Made by a program: the position numbers and the translations under genes. From assembly GCA_937773555.1 (NCBI GenBank), contig CALJVT010000002.1, positions 494,501 to 558,500 on the forward strand: 64,000 nucleotides of DNA, in the 5' to 3' direction. Within the stretch, counting starts at the first letter, position 1. The number at the start of each line of letters is the position of its first letter. The DNA is from an uncultured Pseudomonadales bacterium. Its GTDB lineage: Bacteria > Pseudomonadota > Gammaproteobacteria > Pseudomonadales > Balneatricaceae. Positions 35,201-45,751 of the stretch are shown here, piece after piece. The notes below the pieces were generated by a model that worked only from the letters and a program-made list of their open reading frames with translations, was not told where the DNA came from and did not search any database.

Positions 35201-35505
35201 CTGGAGGAACTCAAAAAACATTGATTAACGCTGGTTTCGAATGTGAGCTAGTCAATAAAGTAATGGAAGGTCGTCCTAATATTGTTGATAAGATCAAGAA
35301 CGACGAGATCACTTTTGTTGTAAATACAACAGAAGGGCGTCAGGCTATTAATGACTCATCACTGATTCGTCGCTCTGCGTTACAGCATAAAGTGGCTTAT
35401 TCCACTACCCTAACTGGCGGTCTTGCAGTGATGGAAGGTTTAGCGTTTGGGGAAGAACAAGAAGTGCGTCGTTTGCAAGATATGCATGCTACGCTGACAG
35501 CATAA
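32284..35505 (+). CDS. carB: Carbamoyl-phosphate synthase large chain
   Basis: A 1073-residue synthetase with two homologous ATP-grasp halves ([22 protein letters not shown] near the start and [21 protein letters not shown] near residue 560) and a C-terminal MGS-like allosteric domain (about 935-1073). It makes carbamoyl phosphate from bicarbonate, ammonia and 2 ATP. Length normal. 27 bases after carA, same operon. Confidence 0.98.
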   Translation: MPKRSDLESILILGAGPIIIGQACEFDYSGAQACKALREEGYRVILVNSNPATIMTDPSMADATYIEPIRWETVEKIIEKERPSAILPTMGGQTALNCALDLNRMGVLEKYNVEMIGADADTIDKAEDRNRFDKAMKNIGLECPRAEIAHTLEQAFDVQTRIGFPAIIRPSFTMGGSGGGIAYNREEFEEICTRGLDLSPTSELLIDESLIGWKEYEMEVVRDTNDNCIIICSIENFDAMGVHTGDSITVAPAQTLTDKEYQIMRNASLAVLREIGVETGGSNVQFGVNPEDGRMVVIEMNPRVSRSSALASKATGFPIARVAAKLAVGYTLDELQNDITGGATPASFEPAIDYVVTKIPRFTFEKFPQADDRLTTQMKSVGEVMAIGRTFQESLQKALRGLETGIHGLDPILDITQEDARSRIIAELKIPRADRIQYVGDALRMGMGVQEVYEYSGIDPWFLVQLHDLIEEEAKLSKLGLADLNYERVYSLKRKGFSDIRLSKLLGLTEKGFRQHRQKLGIRPVYKRVDTCAAEFATDTAYMYSTYEEECESRPSKRNKIMILGGGPNRIGQGIEFDYCCVHAALTMRRQGYETIMVNCNPETVSTDYDTSDRLYFESVTLEDVLEIVHIEQPAGVIVQYGGQTPLKLAVDLENAGVPILGTSPEAIDRAEDRERFQQMIQRLGLLQPENATVRTQEEAVRAAEKIGYPLVVRPSYVLGGRAMEIVHKETELKRYMNEAVQVSHDSPVLLDRFLSNAVEVDIDAVCDGEQVVIGAIMQHIEQAGIHSGDSACALPPYDLPQNVQDAMREQVKRMALELGVIGLMNTQLAWQDGEIYVIEVNPRASRTVPFVSKCIGVSLADIGAQVMAGKLLEDIGFTKEIIPGYFSVKEAVFPFDKFPGVDPILSPEMKSTGEVMGIGDSFAEAFSKAHIGTGQSMPVAGKAFISVREVDKPASLKLAAGLINLGFTLVATGGTQKTLINAGFECELVNKVMEGRPNIVDKIKNDEITFVVNTTEGRQAINDSSLIRRSALQHKVAYSTTLTGGLAVMEGLAFGEEQEVRRLQDMHATLTA

Positions 35506-35518
35506 GGAAGTATTAATT

Positions 35519-36004
35519 ATGGCGATTACCAAAGTCCCCATGACGGTGCGCGGTGAGCAACTACTGCGTACAGAGTTAGTGGAATTAAAAAGTGTTACTC
35601 GGCCGCGAATCATTCAAGATATTGCTACGGCGCGAGAGCATGGCGATTTAAAAGAAAATGCTGAATACCATGCGGCCAGAGAGCAGCAGAGCTTTTGTGA
35701 GGGTCGTATTCAAGAGGTTGAAGCTAAATTATCGTTGGTACAGGTGATTGATGTTAGCCAAATACCCCACACGGGCAAGGTTATTTTTGGTGCTACGGTA
35801 ACCATCATTAACTTGGAAACTGACGAAGAAAAGACCTACTGCATTGTGGGTCAAGATGAAGCTAATATTAAAGCCGGTAAGATTTCTATTGGGTCACCTA
35901 TAGCACGTGCTTTGATCGCTAAAAACGAAGGTGATGAGGTGCGCGTAACTACACCTGGTGGGGTCATTAATTATGAGATTGCTGAGGTGCGGCACATCGT
36001 ATAG
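35519..36004 (+). CDS. greA: Transcription elongation factor GreA
   Basis: A 161-residue factor that rescues backtracked RNA polymerase. It has the N-terminal coiled coil with the acidic tip ([23 protein letters not shown]) that reaches the polymerase active site and the C-terminal FKBP-like domain with [12 protein letters not shown]. 13 bases after carB. Order carB-greA is typical. Confidence 0.97.
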   Translation: MAITKVPMTVRGEQLLRTELVELKSVTRPRIIQDIATAREHGDLKENAEYHAAREQQSFCEGRIQEVEAKLSLVQVIDVSQIPHTGKVIFGATVTIINLETDEEKTYCIVGQDEANIKAGKISIGSPIARALIAKNEGDEVRVTTPGGVINYEIAEVRHIV

Positions 36005-36017
36005 CTTAGCTAATCAT

Positions 36018-36056
36018 CATCTACATCTCTCAGGCTTAACATGGGAGATGTAGATG
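36018..36056. terminator. Perfect 12-bp hairpin between greA and yhbY
   Basis: CATCTACATCTC (36018-36029) and GAGATGTAGATG (36045-36056) are exact complements around a 15-base loop. It lies between two convergent genes but lacks a T-run, so it may protect 3' ends or terminate weakly in both directions. Confidence 0.5.
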
Positions 36057-36071
36057 AAATGGGCCTAAACA

Positions 36072-36374
36072 TTAACGCTCTACGTTAGATTTCTTAGGGT
36101 CTGCATTAGGGTTGCTTGAGTAGACTAAAGCAACGTTCCCAACAGACTGCACTAATGTGGCGCCCGTTGTTTTACACATTTGCGCAATGAGTGCATTTTT
36201 AACGTCTCGATCACCCACAGAAAACTTCACTTTTATTAATTCATGGTCAAACAGCGCTCGGCTGATTTCTGTCATTACGGTTTCTGAAAGTCCGTTGCCA
36301 GCCACAGTAACAAGCGGGTGCAAGTCATGGCCGATGGTGCGAAATTGTTTTTTCTGCGATTGAGCTAAATTCAT
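36072..36374 (-). CDS. yhbY: RNA-binding protein YhbY (CRM domain)
   Basis: A 100-residue CRM-domain protein. Start ATG 36374 (MNLAQSQKKQFRTIGHDLHPLVTVAGNGLSETV) is chosen by family length; longer frames run into the rlmE region. The GNGLSETV loop and IKVKFSVGDRDVKN strand are family marks. It associates with 50S precursors. Divergent from rlmE, a conserved pairing. Confidence 0.92.
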   Translation of the reverse strand: MNLAQSQKKQFRTIGHDLHPLVTVAGNGLSETVMTEISRALFDHELIKVKFSVGDRDVKNALIAQMCKTTGATLVQSVGNVALVYSSNPNADPKKSNVER

Positions 36375-36516
36375 GGTTGTCCAAAGGTAAATTGTTGGGC
36401 CCCATAGGCCCCGTGGCTGTGCTAAACTGCCAACTATTATAACGCATGTCTGGCGTTTTCGCTTGTTAGCAGCCAGATTTACCCACTTACTTTTCGAACT
36501 ATCAGTAGAGATTCCC

Positions 36517-37140
36517 TTGGCTAGATCAAAAACCAGCAGCAACTGGCTAAAAGAGCACTTTGATGACCCATATGTAAAACAGGCACAAAAAGATGGTTAC
36601 CGTTCGCGGGCTAGCTATAAGTTGCTTGAAATAAGTAAAAAAGACCGCCTAATACGCCCAGGAATGACGGTGGTCGATCTAGGCGCAGCTCCAGGTGGCT
36701 GGACTCAGGTTGCTGTGCAGCTGGTTGGTGAAGAGGGCACTGTGGTGGCCTCAGACATATTAGCGATGGATTCGATTGCCGATGTCACCTTCGTGCAAGG
36801 AGACTTTACAGAGCAAGCGGTTTACGATCAGATCGTAGCTGCTTTAGGTGGCGAAAAAGCAGACCTTGTAATTTCTGATATGGCCCCCAATATGAGTGGT
36901 AACCCAGCCATTGATCAACCAGCATCGATGTATTTGGTTGAGTTGGCCTTAGATATGGCCCGTAGTGTATTGAAACCCGGAGGCACATTTGTGACTAAGG
37001 TGTTTCATGGTGAAGGTTTTGATGATTTATTAAAAGACACCCGTACCAGTTTTAACAGTGTGCGGTCACGTAAACCCGATGCTTCTCGTGGACGTTCGCG
37101 GGAAGTTTATCAATTGGCAACCGGTTTTAAAGGTCAGTAA
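36517..37140 (+). CDS. rlmE: 23S rRNA 2'-O-ribose methyltransferase RlmE (FtsJ)
   Basis: A 207-residue enzyme that methylates U2552 of 23S rRNA. TTG 36517 is the likely start ([19 protein letters not shown]), giving the E. coli-like length; an upstream ATG would overlap the yhbY promoter region. The KDKE tetrad region begins at [12 protein letters not shown] binding is [15 protein letters not shown], and the active-site DMAPNMSG and [10 protein letters not shown] motifs are present. 61 bases before ftsH. Confidence 0.95.
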   Translation: MARSKTSSNWLKEHFDDPYVKQAQKDGYRSRASYKLLEISKKDRLIRPGMTVVDLGAAPGGWTQVAVQLVGEEGTVVASDILAMDSIADVTFVQGDFTEQAVYDQIVAALGGEKADLVISDMAPNMSGNPAIDQPASMYLVELALDMARSVLKPGGTFVTKVFHGEGFDDLLKDTRTSFNSVRSRKPDASRGRSREVYQLATGFKGQ

Positions 37141-37201
37141 ACCTAGTTTATAGTCCTCATTGCCCAAGCCGCCCTCGTACTGAGGATTAGGAGTCTAGCA
37201 C

Positions 37202-39172
37202 TTGAACAACATGACAAAGAATTTGGTTTTATGGCTCATCATCGCAGCAGTGCTGTTGACGGTGTTTAATAATTTTAGCCAAGAAGCTGCTCCCAACCGC
37301 GTGAGCTATTCAGAATTTGTGCAAGCAGTGCAGCGCGATCAAGTTAGAAACGTTGAAGTTGATGGCATCATTATTAATGGTAAATTTGGTGATGGAACCA
37401 GCTTTGAAGTTGTCCGGCCAGCATTGTCAGATCCTAAGTTGGTTGATGATTTGCTCACTCACCAAGTTGAGATTGTTGGCAAACAGCCAGAGCAACAAAG
37501 CATTTGGATGCAGTTATTGGTAGCTAGTGCACCTATTCTTATTATCATTGTGGTGTTTATGTTCTTCATGCGCCAAATGCAAGGTGGTGCTGGTGGCAAG
37601 GGCGGCCCAATGTCCTTCGGTAAGAGTAAAGCTCGGTTAATGAGCGAAGACCAAATTAAAACGACCTTTGCAGATGTTGCAGGTGTTGAAGAAGCCAAAG
37701 AAGATGTAGAAGAATTGGTGGAGTTTTTACGTGACCCCGGAAAATTCCAACGGTTGGGTGGACACATTCCGCGCGGCATTCTTATGTCTGGTGCCCCAGG
37801 TACCGGTAAAACATTACTAGCTAAGGCCATTGCCGGCGAAGCTAAGGTACCTTTCTTTAGTATTTCTGGTTCCGACTTTGTGGAAATGTTTGTAGGTGTG
37901 GGTGCGTCTCGTGTGCGCGACATGTTTGAGCAAGCCAAAAAACAAGCCCCCTGTATTATATTTATCGACGAAATTGACGCTGTAGGCCGTCACCGTGGCG
38001 CTGGAATGGGTGGTGGCAATGACGAACGTGAACAAACTCTAAACCAGTTGTTGGTTGAGATGGATGGTTTTGAAGGTAATGAAGGCATTATTGTTATTGC
38101 AGCTACTAACCGCCCAGATGTGCTAGACAAAGCGTTGTTGCGCCCTGGTCGTTTTGACCGCCAGGTTCACGTATCTTTACCTGATATTCTTGGGCGCGAA
38201 CAAATTCTTAATGTGCACCTCAAAAAGGTACCCTTAGGCGATGATGTAAAGTCAAAGCTTATTGCGCGTGGTACCCCAGGGTTCTCTGGCGCAGACTTAG
38301 CTAACCTAGTGAACGAAGCCGCATTGTTTACTGCGCGGCTCAATAAGCGCACCGTAGGAATGGACGAGCTAGAGAAAGCCAAAGATAAGATTATGATGGG
38401 TGCTGAGCGTAAATCTATGGTGATGCAGCCTAAAGAAAAGCTCAATACAGCCTATCACGAGGCAGGTCACGCTATTGTTGGGCGCTTAGTGCCAGATCAC
38501 GATCCAGTCTATAAGGTGACCATAATTCCCCGTGGTCGTGCTTTGGGTGTCACTATGTTTTTACCTGAAGAAGATCGTTATAGTTTGTCTCGCCAAGGGA
38601 TCTTGAGCCAAATTTGTAGCCTGTACGGTGGCCGTATTGCTGAAGAAATAACGTTAGGCAAAGATGGTGTGACTACGGGAGCATCCAATGACATACAGCG
38701 CGCCACGCAATTAGCACGAAACATGGTGACTAAATGGGGCTTATCTGAAAAGTTAGGGCCATTGCTATATGAATCTGAAGACGCTGATCCGTTTAGTGGT
38801 GCTCAAGGCCAGGGAGCTAAAGGTTTTTCTGATGAAACTACAGCGATTATTGATAGCGAAATAAAAGATATTATTGAAAGCTGTTACGGCCGTGCCAGCA
38901 CCATTTTACATGATAATCGAGATATTCTTGATGCCATGGCTAACGCACTAATGAAGTATGAAACCATAGACTCCAGTCAGCTAGATCAGTTGCTAGCTCG
39001 CCAAGAAGTTTCAGCACCAGAAGGTTGGGCTGACCGCGAGCGCAATGCTAGTGGTTCCAATACGGGCGGGGGTGCCAGTGCCTCTGCACCTGAAGATAAG
39101 GCCACTGTTTCTGAGGCAGACCTAGACGCGGACAACGGTGATGTGCCGGGTGCTGACGAAGCGCCAAGCTAA
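37202..39172 (+). CDS. ftsH: ATP-dependent zinc metalloprotease FtsH
   Basis: A 656-residue membrane AAA+ protease. Two membrane segments (about 8-24 and 104-122) flank a periplasmic domain. Walker A is GAPGTGKT, Walker B IIFIDEID, then the SRH ([20 protein letters not shown]) and zinc motif HEAGH. The C-terminus is Glu/Asp-rich. The start is TTG 37202, eight bases after AGGAG; ATG 37211 is a weaker option. An inverted repeat TAGTCCTCA/TGAGGATTA lies in the leader. It degrades membrane proteins and regulators. Confidence 0.97.
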   Translation: MNNMTKNLVLWLIIAAVLLTVFNNFSQEAAPNRVSYSEFVQAVQRDQVRNVEVDGIIINGKFGDGTSFEVVRPALSDPKLVDDLLTHQVEIVGKQPEQQSIWMQLLVASAPILIIIVVFMFFMRQMQGGAGGKGGPMSFGKSKARLMSEDQIKTTFADVAGVEEAKEDVEELVEFLRDPGKFQRLGGHIPRGILMSGAPGTGKTLLAKAIAGEAKVPFFSISGSDFVEMFVGVGASRVRDMFEQAKKQAPCIIFIDEIDAVGRHRGAGMGGGNDEREQTLNQLLVEMDGFEGNEGIIVIAATNRPDVLDKALLRPGRFDRQVHVSLPDILGREQILNVHLKKVPLGDDVKSKLIARGTPGFSGADLANLVNEAALFTARLNKRTVGMDELEKAKDKIMMGAERKSMVMQPKEKLNTAYHEAGHAIVGRLVPDHDPVYKVTIIPRGRALGVTMFLPEEDRYSLSRQGILSQICSLYGGRIAEEITLGKDGVTTGASNDIQRATQLARNMVTKWGLSEKLGPLLYESEDADPFSGAQGQGAKGFSDETTAIIDSEIKDIIESCYGRASTILHDNRDILDAMANALMKYETIDSSQLDQLLARQEVSAPEGWADRERNASGSNTGGGASASAPEDKATVSEADLDADNGDVPGADEAPS

Positions 39173-39173
39173 G

Positions 39174-40013
39174 ATGCTATTTGGTGATCAGCGGCTCAAC
39201 TTAACAGAGCCACATGTGATGGGAGTGATTAATGTCACTCCTGATTCCTTTTCTGATGGTGGCAGTTTGTTTGCCAGTCAGTCTCTGTGCCTAGATGCAG
39301 CCATGGAGCGCGCGCGTGCGATGGTGGCAGAAGGGGCAAGTTTTCTCGATATAGGTGGTGAATCCACTCGCCCAGGCGCTGACCGGGTTTCGGTTCAGCA
39401 GGAGCTAGACCGTGTTATTCCGGTTATTGAGGCAATACGTGCATCGTTAAATGTCGTTGTGTCTGTTGATACCAGCACCCCAGAAGTGATGATTGCTGCT
39501 GGCAAAGCAGGAGCGGGGCTGATCAATGACGTGAGGGCGTTGGGCCGTGAGGGGGCTCTACAGGCTGCCGCTGGTACCCAACTACCTGTATGTCTTATGC
39601 ATATGCAGGGCGACCCTAAAACCATGCAAGATAACCCCGTATATGATTCTGTGGTAGAGGATGTTAGCCTTTATTTTGATGAGCGCATTAAGCAGTGTAA
39701 TCATATGGGAATCCCTACAGAGCGCATACTGATAGACCCTGGATTTGGCTTTGGCAAAACCTTGGTTCATAATCTGCAGTTACTTAACCACCTTAATCTA
39801 TTAATCAACAAGGGTTTGCCTGTTTTAGTGGGTATGTCTCGTAAAAGTATGATTGGCGATGTTTTAAATAAGCCTGTAGATAAAAGATTGCATGGGGGGT
39901 TAGCAGTTTCTGTGATGGCCTATGAGCGTGGTGCCCGAATTGTGCGGGCGCATGATGTGGCCCCTACTGTAGATGCCCTAAGGATGGCTCATGCTGTTAT
40001 GATGAGTGATTGA
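39174..40013 (+). CDS. folP: Dihydropteroate synthase
   Basis: A 279-residue TIM-barrel enzyme joining pterin and p-aminobenzoate in folate synthesis. Signatures HVMGVINVTPDSFSDGG and GASFLDIGGESTRPGA are present, then LIDPGFGFGKT and VGMSRKSMIG. ATG 39174 is one base after the ftsH stop, giving the family's N-terminus. Same operon as ftsH and glmM. Confidence 0.97.
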   Translation: MLFGDQRLNLTEPHVMGVINVTPDSFSDGGSLFASQSLCLDAAMERARAMVAEGASFLDIGGESTRPGADRVSVQQELDRVIPVIEAIRASLNVVVSVDTSTPEVMIAAGKAGAGLINDVRALGREGALQAAAGTQLPVCLMHMQGDPKTMQDNPVYDSVVEDVSLYFDERIKQCNHMGIPTERILIDPGFGFGKTLVHNLQLLNHLNLLINKGLPVLVGMSRKSMIGDVLNKPVDKRLHGGLAVSVMAYERGARIVRAHDVAPTVDALRMAHAVMMSD

Positions 40014-40049
40014 AGCTAAACCAAGGAAGGTTATATAAAAGGAATTGGT

Positions 40050-41381
40050 ATGAAGTATTTTGGAACAGACGGCATTCGTGGCCGTTGTGGTGAGTACCCA
40101 ATAACCCCAGACTTTATGCTCAAATTAGGTTGGGCGGTGGGCAAAGTATTCTCGGAGCACGGGCGTAGCAAGGTTTTAATTGGTAAAGACACCCGTATTT
40201 CTGGATATATGTTTGAGTCTGCGCTGCAAGCAGGCTTGTCTGCAGCAGGTGTTGATGTGCGTTTGTTAGGCCCCATGCCTACTCCAGCTGTTGCCTATTT
40301 AACCCGTACTTTTCATGCTGAAGCTGGCATCGTAATCAGTGCTTCCCATAATGGCTACAAAGATAACGGCATAAAGTTTTTTTCCGCTCAAGGCACTAAA
40401 CTGTCAGGCTCAGTGGAAGCAGCAATTGAAGATAAGTTACAAGAGACTATGGAGTGTGTTGCTCCAGAAGAGCTTGGTCGAGCTAAGCGTATAGAAGATG
40501 CTGCCGGCCGGTATATCGAATTCTGTAAAGGTACGGTTGGCCCTCATACAAACTTGAAGGGCATAAAAATTGTACTAGATTGTGCCCACGGAGCTACTTA
40601 CCATATTGCACCTAAGGTGCTGCATGAGCTAGGTGCAGATGTCACTAGCATCGGTGTTGATCCAGATGGACTAAACATCAATCAGGAATGTGGCTCTACG
40701 TCCGTTGCTATGTTGCGAAAAGTAGTTCGGCTTCAACAAGCAGACTTAGGCATTGCCCTAGACGGTGACGGTGACCGCGTTATTATGGTTGATCACACTG
40801 GTGACGAAGTCGATGGTGACCAATTAATGTTCATCATTGCTGCTCACTTAAAGCGCAACAGTCAGCTAGAGGGTGGGGTTGTAGGTACTCAGATGAGTAA
40901 CTTGGGTATGGAGCTGGGGTTAAAAGATCTTGGTATAGATTTTGTCCGCGCCAAAGTGGGGGATCGTTATGTCATGGAGCAGCTAAAAGAAAAAGGTTGG
41001 CTGTTAGGTGGTGAATCCTCTGGCCATTTGATCTGTCGAAACCTAACTACCACAGGAGATGGCATAGTTGCTGCTCTGCAAGTGCTTCAAGCGATGAAAT
41101 CTAGCCGAAAGACTTTACATGAGCTTAAAAGCCAAATGAAAAAAATGCCTCAAAAGCTGATTAACCTGCGCTTTACTCATCGGGTAAATTTGTCAGAATA
41201 TCCAGCCATAGATGAAGCAGTTAGTGCGCTTGAAAAGCGAATGGGTGATCGTGGACGAGTGTTACTTCGGCCCTCAGGCACTGAGCCTGTGGTAAGAGTG
41301 ATGGTAGAAGGTGAAGATGCTGACCTTGTGAGTCAATACGCTAAAGAGTTAGCTCATGATGTAAATCAGGTAATTTCTTAG
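40050..41381 (+). CDS. glmM: Phosphoglucosamine mutase
   Basis: A 443-residue enzyme making glucosamine-1-phosphate for cell-wall and LPS precursors. The phosphoserine loop is [15 protein letters not shown] (about residues 95-110), the metal loop is [13 protein letters not shown], the sugar loop GGESSGH and the C-terminal phosphate-binding [12 protein letters not shown]. Order folP-glmM-tpiA-secG is characteristic. Confidence 0.98.
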   Translation: MKYFGTDGIRGRCGEYPITPDFMLKLGWAVGKVFSEHGRSKVLIGKDTRISGYMFESALQAGLSAAGVDVRLLGPMPTPAVAYLTRTFHAEAGIVISASHNGYKDNGIKFFSAQGTKLSGSVEAAIEDKLQETMECVAPEELGRAKRIEDAAGRYIEFCKGTVGPHTNLKGIKIVLDCAHGATYHIAPKVLHELGADVTSIGVDPDGLNINQECGSTSVAMLRKVVRLQQADLGIALDGDGDRVIMVDHTGDEVDGDQLMFIIAAHLKRNSQLEGGVVGTQMSNLGMELGLKDLGIDFVRAKVGDRYVMEQLKEKGWLLGGESSGHLICRNLTTTGDGIVAALQVLQAMKSSRKTLHELKSQMKKMPQKLINLRFTHRVNLSEYPAIDEAVSALEKRMGDRGRVLLRPSGTEPVVRVMVEGEDADLVSQYAKELAHDVNQVIS

Positions 41382-41513
41382 TCTAAATAGTATTTAATTG
41401 TGGCCTAATTAAAAGGTTTTACCAGAAAGTCTCTTGTTTAGGCGCCCTAACTTGAGTATTATTGCGCGCTTAAATTGATTACCCTTGGTTTGTTTTAACA
41501 AAAGGTTACGGTA

Positions 41514-42266
41514 ATGGCACACACGATAGTTGCGGGCAACTGGAAAATGAACGCCAGCAAAAATGCTGTAACGAAGCTGTTAAGTGAGCTAAAACTGGGT
41601 GTGGCAGCAGTTAATAATGCTGAGCTGGTGGTGTTTCCACCGTTTCCATATTTAGCTCAGGCCCAGGCAGAATTAATGGGCACAAGCATTGGCATAGGTG
41701 TACAAAATATTTGTGCATCAGCTAAGGGAGCCTATACTGGTGAAGTGTCCCTAGCCATGGCTAGAGAATTTGGTGTTAGTTATGTGCTGGTGGGCCATTC
41801 AGAGCGACGTGCCCTATTTGCAGAAGATGATGCACAAGTGGCTGCTAAGTATGTAGCCACCCAAGCCATGCAACTCACCCCTATTTTGTGTGTTGGTGAA
41901 ACATTGGAGCAGCGTGAGAAAGGCCTTACCCTAAGCGTGGTGACTAGCCAAATTCAGGCAGTTATTGACGCTGCCGGTGGTGCCAGCTTTGCCAATGCAG
42001 TAGTAGCTTATGAGCCAGTTTGGGCAATAGGTACTGGCTTAACCGCAAGCCCGGCGCAAGCCCAGCAAGTGCACAAAGCTATCCGTGCTCACGTAGCAAG
42101 TATAGCCCCAGAACAGGCACGTGGTTTGAAGATTTTATATGGCGGCAGTGTTACTGCAGCTAGTGCTGAAGAGTTATTTGCTCAAGCAGACATTGATGGC
42201 GGCCTAGTAGGCGGTGCATCCTTACAAGCGGATTCATTCTTGGCCATTGGTCAAGCGGCGAAATAG
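41514..42266 (+). CDS. tpiA: Triosephosphate isomerase
   Basis: A 250-residue glycolytic TIM. It has Asn/Lys in AGNWKMN, catalytic His in VGHSERR, catalytic Glu in VVAYEPVWAIGTG (loop 6), and phosphate loops YGGSV and GGASL. Promoter likely in the 130-base gap after glmM. It lies before secG. Confidence 0.98.
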   Translation: MAHTIVAGNWKMNASKNAVTKLLSELKLGVAAVNNAELVVFPPFPYLAQAQAELMGTSIGIGVQNICASAKGAYTGEVSLAMAREFGVSYVLVGHSERRALFAEDDAQVAAKYVATQAMQLTPILCVGETLEQREKGLTLSVVTSQIQAVIDAAGGASFANAVVAYEPVWAIGTGLTASPAQAQQVHKAIRAHVASIAPEQARGLKILYGGSVTAASAEELFAQADIDGGLVGGASLQADSFLAIGQAAK

Positions 42267-42310
42267 ATTAGTGCTTATATAAGCGCAATAAGTGTAAAGC
42301 GAGAAATTTA

Positions 42311-42661
42311 ATGGAAGTTGCAATCTTAATTGTACATGTATTGTTAGCCATAGCCTTAATAGGCTTTATCATGATTCAACAAGGCAAAGGTGCCGATGCA
42401 GGCGCTTCTTTTGGTGGCGGTGGTGCTTCCCAAACTGTATTTGGTAGTAGTGGTTCAGGTAACTTCCTGAGCCGTACGACCGCTATTTTAGCAGCTGGTT
42501 TATTTGTCACCAGCTTTGCATTGGCTGTGTATGCCAAGCAGCAAGCTAGCAGTGTTTCTGATGTGGGTATCCCTGTCGTTGAGCAAGTAGAACAGCAAAC
42601 GCTTCCCGAGTTTGAAGAAGTGTTGATGCCTACAGACAGCGACGTTCCTGCAACAGAGTAA
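42311..42661 (+). CDS. secG: Preprotein translocase subunit SecG
   Basis: A 116-residue inner-membrane protein with two membrane segments (about 3-22 and 53-75) joined by a Gly-rich loop (GASFGGGGASQTVFGSSGSGNFLSR), the SecG signature. It assists SecYEG export. The C-terminal tail is acidic. Followed by tRNA-Leu, as in many gammaproteobacteria. Confidence 0.95.
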   Translation: MEVAILIVHVLLAIALIGFIMIQQGKGADAGASFGGGGASQTVFGSSGSGNFLSRTTAILAAGLFVTSFALAVYAKQQASSVSDVGIPVVEQVEQQTLPEFEEVLMPTDSDVPATE

Positions 42662-42669
42662 TAAGTAAT

Positions 42670-42755
42670 GCCGACGTGGTGGAATTGGTAGACACGCCAC
42701 CTTGAGGGGGTGGTGAGCTTTGCTCGTGCCGGTTCAACTCCGGCCGCCGGTACCA
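42670..42755 (+). tRNA. tRNA-Leu (anticodon GAG)
   Basis: 86 nt with encoded CCA. It has the anticodon loop CTTGAGG, a long variable arm and T-loop TTCAACT. The acceptor stem shows a G-U pair at 1:72 and an A-C mismatch at 5:68. Position after secG matches the leuU site of E. coli. Confidence 0.95.
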
Positions 42756-42790
42756 AATTAACATCTATTACCAATCATAGATGTCCTAAA

Positions 42791-42816
42791 AGCCCCTAAC
42801 CATGGGGCTTTTTTTT
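42791..42816 (+). terminator. Intrinsic terminator after tRNA-Leu
   Basis: AGCCCC/GGGGCT stem with a TAACCAT loop followed by eight T, 36 bases after the tRNA. Confidence 0.9.
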
Positions 42817-42977
42817 ACTCTTTTTTTTGAGCAGGTGGACCCTGTTAATATCTTCGCCAACGTTGAAATCATTTGCCAAGGTTGGGTGGATATTGCATGG
42901 TTAAAAGGTTTTAGTTGATTGCTTTTTTTTGCTGGTATGCTTTACTTGTAAGCCGGTCTAACATTATAGGGTTTAAC

Positions 42978-43421
42978 ATGCGTTATCTTCATACCATGAT
43001 CAGAGTAAAGGATTTGAAGGCTTCTTTAGAGTTTTGGTGTAGTCAATTAGGGCTGGTTGAAGTCAAACGAACAGACCATGAATCAGGGCGATTTACCCTA
43101 GTGTTTTTGGCAGCTGCTCGAGATGAAGCACAGGCTCAAAGTACTCAGGCGCCGCTGTTAGAGCTCACTTACAATTGGGATGCTGATGAAGAGTTGACCA
43201 CGGGCCGCAGTTGGGGGCACTTGGCTTACCAAGTTGACGACCTCTACCAGCTTTGCCAAACATTGATGGATGCGGGAGTTGTGATCAATAGGCCCCCCCG
43301 AGATGGGCATATGGCGTTTATCAAGTCGCCAGATAATGTGTCTGTTGAATTGTTGCAAGTAGGGAGTGCTTTGCCACCCTCAGAGCCGTGGGTTTCAATG
43401 CTTAACACGGGAAGTTGGTGA
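42978..43421 (+). CDS. gloA: Lactoylglutathione lyase (glyoxalase I)-like protein
   Basis: A 147-residue glyoxalase-fold protein. It starts MRYLHTMIRVKDLKASLEFWCSQLGL with the metal His, has Glu in LLELTYNWD, His in SWGHLAYQV, and Glu in DNVSVELLQ, giving the four metal ligands of glyoxalase I. It detoxifies methylglyoxal. ATG 42978 is chosen by family start. Inserted between the two tRNA genes. Confidence 0.92.
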   Translation: MRYLHTMIRVKDLKASLEFWCSQLGLVEVKRTDHESGRFTLVFLAAARDEAQAQSTQAPLLELTYNWDADEELTTGRSWGHLAYQVDDLYQLCQTLMDAGVVINRPPRDGHMAFIKSPDNVSVELLQVGSALPPSEPWVSMLNTGSW

Positions 43422-43510
43422 GTCTGAAGATTAAGTGCAATCTTTTAGTAATTAGTTGTAATAAGTGTTTGACGTGTAAGGAATAAATCGATATTATGTG
43501 CGCTCTTTGA

Positions 43511-43587
<77 letters not shown>

Positions 43588-43700
43588 TTTTTAGGCTAGT
43601 GTTTTTTACGCTAGCCTTTGACGAAAGTCATAAAGAAGTAATTCAGGGGTTCATAATGCCGCAACTTGCGTCACTACGAGACTGAATACATATAGTCGAT

Positions 43701-43726
43701 AAAAAGCCCCTATTTTGGGGCTTTTT
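43701..43726. terminator. Terminator between tRNA-fMet and rimP
   Basis: AAAAAGCCCC/GGGGCTTTTT, a symmetric stem with a TATTTT loop. It sits just before the rimP start and may partly separate tRNA and operon transcription. A weaker stem (AGGCTAG/CTAGCCT) lies directly after the tRNA. Confidence 0.8.
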
Positions 43727-43744
43727 GCGTTTTGGGATATTGAA

Positions 43745-44200
43745 ATGGCAGGTGCAGCAGCACAAATTGAAGCATTAGTAGCGCCAGCAGTGGCCGCATG
43801 TGGATGTGACCTTTGGGGTATTGAATATATCTCTCAAGGCCGCCATACCACTTTGCGGGTATATATAGACCATGCCAAGGGTATTGGTGTGGAGCAGTGT
43901 GCAGACGTGAGTCGGCAAGTGGCTGCAGTGATGGATGTAGAAGATCCTATTACTGGAGAATACACATTAGAAGTGTCATCACCTGGGTTGGATCGTCCCT
44001 TATTCACCTTACAACAATATCAAGCTAGCATTGGTGAAAAGTTAAGTTTGAAATTACGCTTGGCGTTTGATGGTCGCCGTCGTTTTACTGGATTGCTTAG
44101 CGGCATTGAGGGTGACGATGTGCTATTACAGATTGATGATGAAGAATATTTGTTGCCTTTTGACAGTATAGAAAAAGCCAATATTGTACCGCGCTTTTAA
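43745..44200 (+). CDS. rimP: Ribosome maturation factor RimP
   Basis: A 151-residue 30S assembly factor. Start MAGAAAQIEALVAPAVAACGCDLWGIEY at 43745 fits the family; the longer frame begins inside the terminator. LEVSSPGLDRPLFT is the family signature. First gene of the rimP-nusA-infB-rbfA-truB-rpsO-pnp cluster. Confidence 0.96.
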   Translation: MAGAAAQIEALVAPAVAACGCDLWGIEYISQGRHTTLRVYIDHAKGIGVEQCADVSRQVAAVMDVEDPITGEYTLEVSSPGLDRPLFTLQQYQASIGEKLSLKLRLAFDGRRRFTGLLSGIEGDDVLLQIDDEEYLLPFDSIEKANIVPRF

Positions 44201-44238
44201 GCTCGGTTTTATAAGTCCAAATTAAGTGAGAGCTTGAA

Positions 44239-45720
44239 ATGAATAAAGAAATTCTGTTAGTGGCAGAAGCGGTTTCAAATGAAAAGGACGTGCCAAAAGA
44301 CGTTATCTTTGAAGCTATAGAACTAGCCTTAGCTACTGCGACACGCAAACGAATCCATGAAGAAAGTGACATTAGAGTCTCTATCGATCGCAAGACAGGT
44401 GCAGCTACAACTACGCGTTGTTGGACGGTTGTTACTGATGAGGTATACACCAACCCAGAGGCTGAGTTGATTCTTGAGGATGCTCAAGAGACCAATTCTG
44501 GTCTTGAGCTAGGTGACCTTGTACAAGAAGAGCTACCTACCGAAGTATTTGGCCGCATTGCCGCACAAACTGCTAAGCAAGTGATTGTGCAAAAGGTCCG
44601 TGAAGCTGAGCGTGCTAAGGTGGTGGAGCTGTACCGTGGCCGAATTGGCGAAATCATTAGTGGCAGTGTTAAGAAAGTGACACGTGATAATGTGATTGTG
44701 GATTTAGGTAATAATGCAGAAGCACTCATGGCGCGAGATCAGTTGATTGGTCGGGAAACATTCCGTATGGGTGATCGTATTAGGGCTTTATTGGCTGAAG
44801 TTCGTACTGAAAGCCGGGGCCCACAACTTTTCTTAAGCCGCACAGATCCGCAAATGTTGGTCGAGCTCTTTAAGATTGAAGTGCCTGAGATCTCTGAAGA
44901 AGTGATCGAAATTCGGGCAGCTGCCCGTGACCCTGGATCCCGTGCTAAAATCGCAGTTAAAACTAATGATGGCCGTATCGATCCTATTGGCGCTTGTGTG
45001 GGTATGCGAGGTTCGCGGGTGCAGGCTGTAACTGGTGAGTTAAATAACGAACGTGTTGATATTGTGCTTTGGGATGATAATCCAGCGCAGTTGGTTATTA
45101 ATGCTATGGCCCCTGCAGAAGTTAGCTCTATTGTTGTTGATGAAGATCGACATGCCATGGATGTTGCCGTTAGTGATGAGAATTTGGCCATGGCCATTGG
45201 TCGTAATGGCCAAAACGTTCGTTTAGCGTCAGAATTAACTGGCTGGACCATTAACGTTATGTCTGAAGAAGATGCCGCCGCCAAGCAACAAGATGAAGTG
45301 GGTGGTGTGGTACAGACTTTTGTGGATGCACTGGACATTGATGAAGAATTCGCTGAAATGTTGGTAGAAGAAGGCTTTGCTAGTCTTGAAGAAATTGCCT
45401 ATGTGCCGCTTGATGAAATGTTAGCTATCGATGGCTTAGATGAAGACATTGTTGAAGAGCTGCGTACTCGCGCAAAAGACAAGCTTCTTAACCAAGCGCT
45501 AGCAGCCGAAGAGCAGTTAGATAACTCTGAGCCAGCTCAAGATTTACTCGACATGGAAGGCATGGATACTCACCTTGCATTTGTATTGGCAAGCCGTGGC
45601 ATTATCACTATGGAACATTTGGCCGAGCAAGCTGTTGATGAGATCTCGGATATCGAAGGCTTGAGTGACGAAAAAGCAGCAGAACTAATTATGACGGCCC
45701 GCGCCCCTTGGTTTGTTTAA
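44239..45720 (+). CDS. nusA: Transcription termination/antitermination protein NusA
   Basis: A 493-residue factor binding RNA polymerase. It has an N-terminal RNAP-binding domain ([16 protein letters not shown]), S1 domain (about 135-200, [18 protein letters not shown]), two KH domains (about 230-345, [14 protein letters not shown] and [14 protein letters not shown]) and two C-terminal acidic helix-hairpin-helix repeats (about 365-490). Length normal. Confidence 0.98.
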   Translation: MNKEILLVAEAVSNEKDVPKDVIFEAIELALATATRKRIHEESDIRVSIDRKTGAATTTRCWTVVTDEVYTNPEAELILEDAQETNSGLELGDLVQEELPTEVFGRIAAQTAKQVIVQKVREAERAKVVELYRGRIGEIISGSVKKVTRDNVIVDLGNNAEALMARDQLIGRETFRMGDRIRALLAEVRTESRGPQLFLSRTDPQMLVELFKIEVPEISEEVIEIRAAARDPGSRAKIAVKTNDGRIDPIGACVGMRGSRVQAVTGELNNERVDIVLWDDNPAQLVINAMAPAEVSSIVVDEDRHAMDVAVSDENLAMAIGRNGQNVRLASELTGWTINVMSEEDAAAKQQDEVGGVVQTFVDALDIDEEFAEMLVEEGFASLEEIAYVPLDEMLAIDGLDEDIVEELRTRAKDKLLNQALAAEEQLDNSEPAQDLLDMEGMDTHLAFVLASRGIITMEHLAEQAVDEISDIEGLSDEKAAELIMTARAPWFV

Positions 45721-45751
45721 ACCACCGCCCGACCGACAGGAGAATACGATT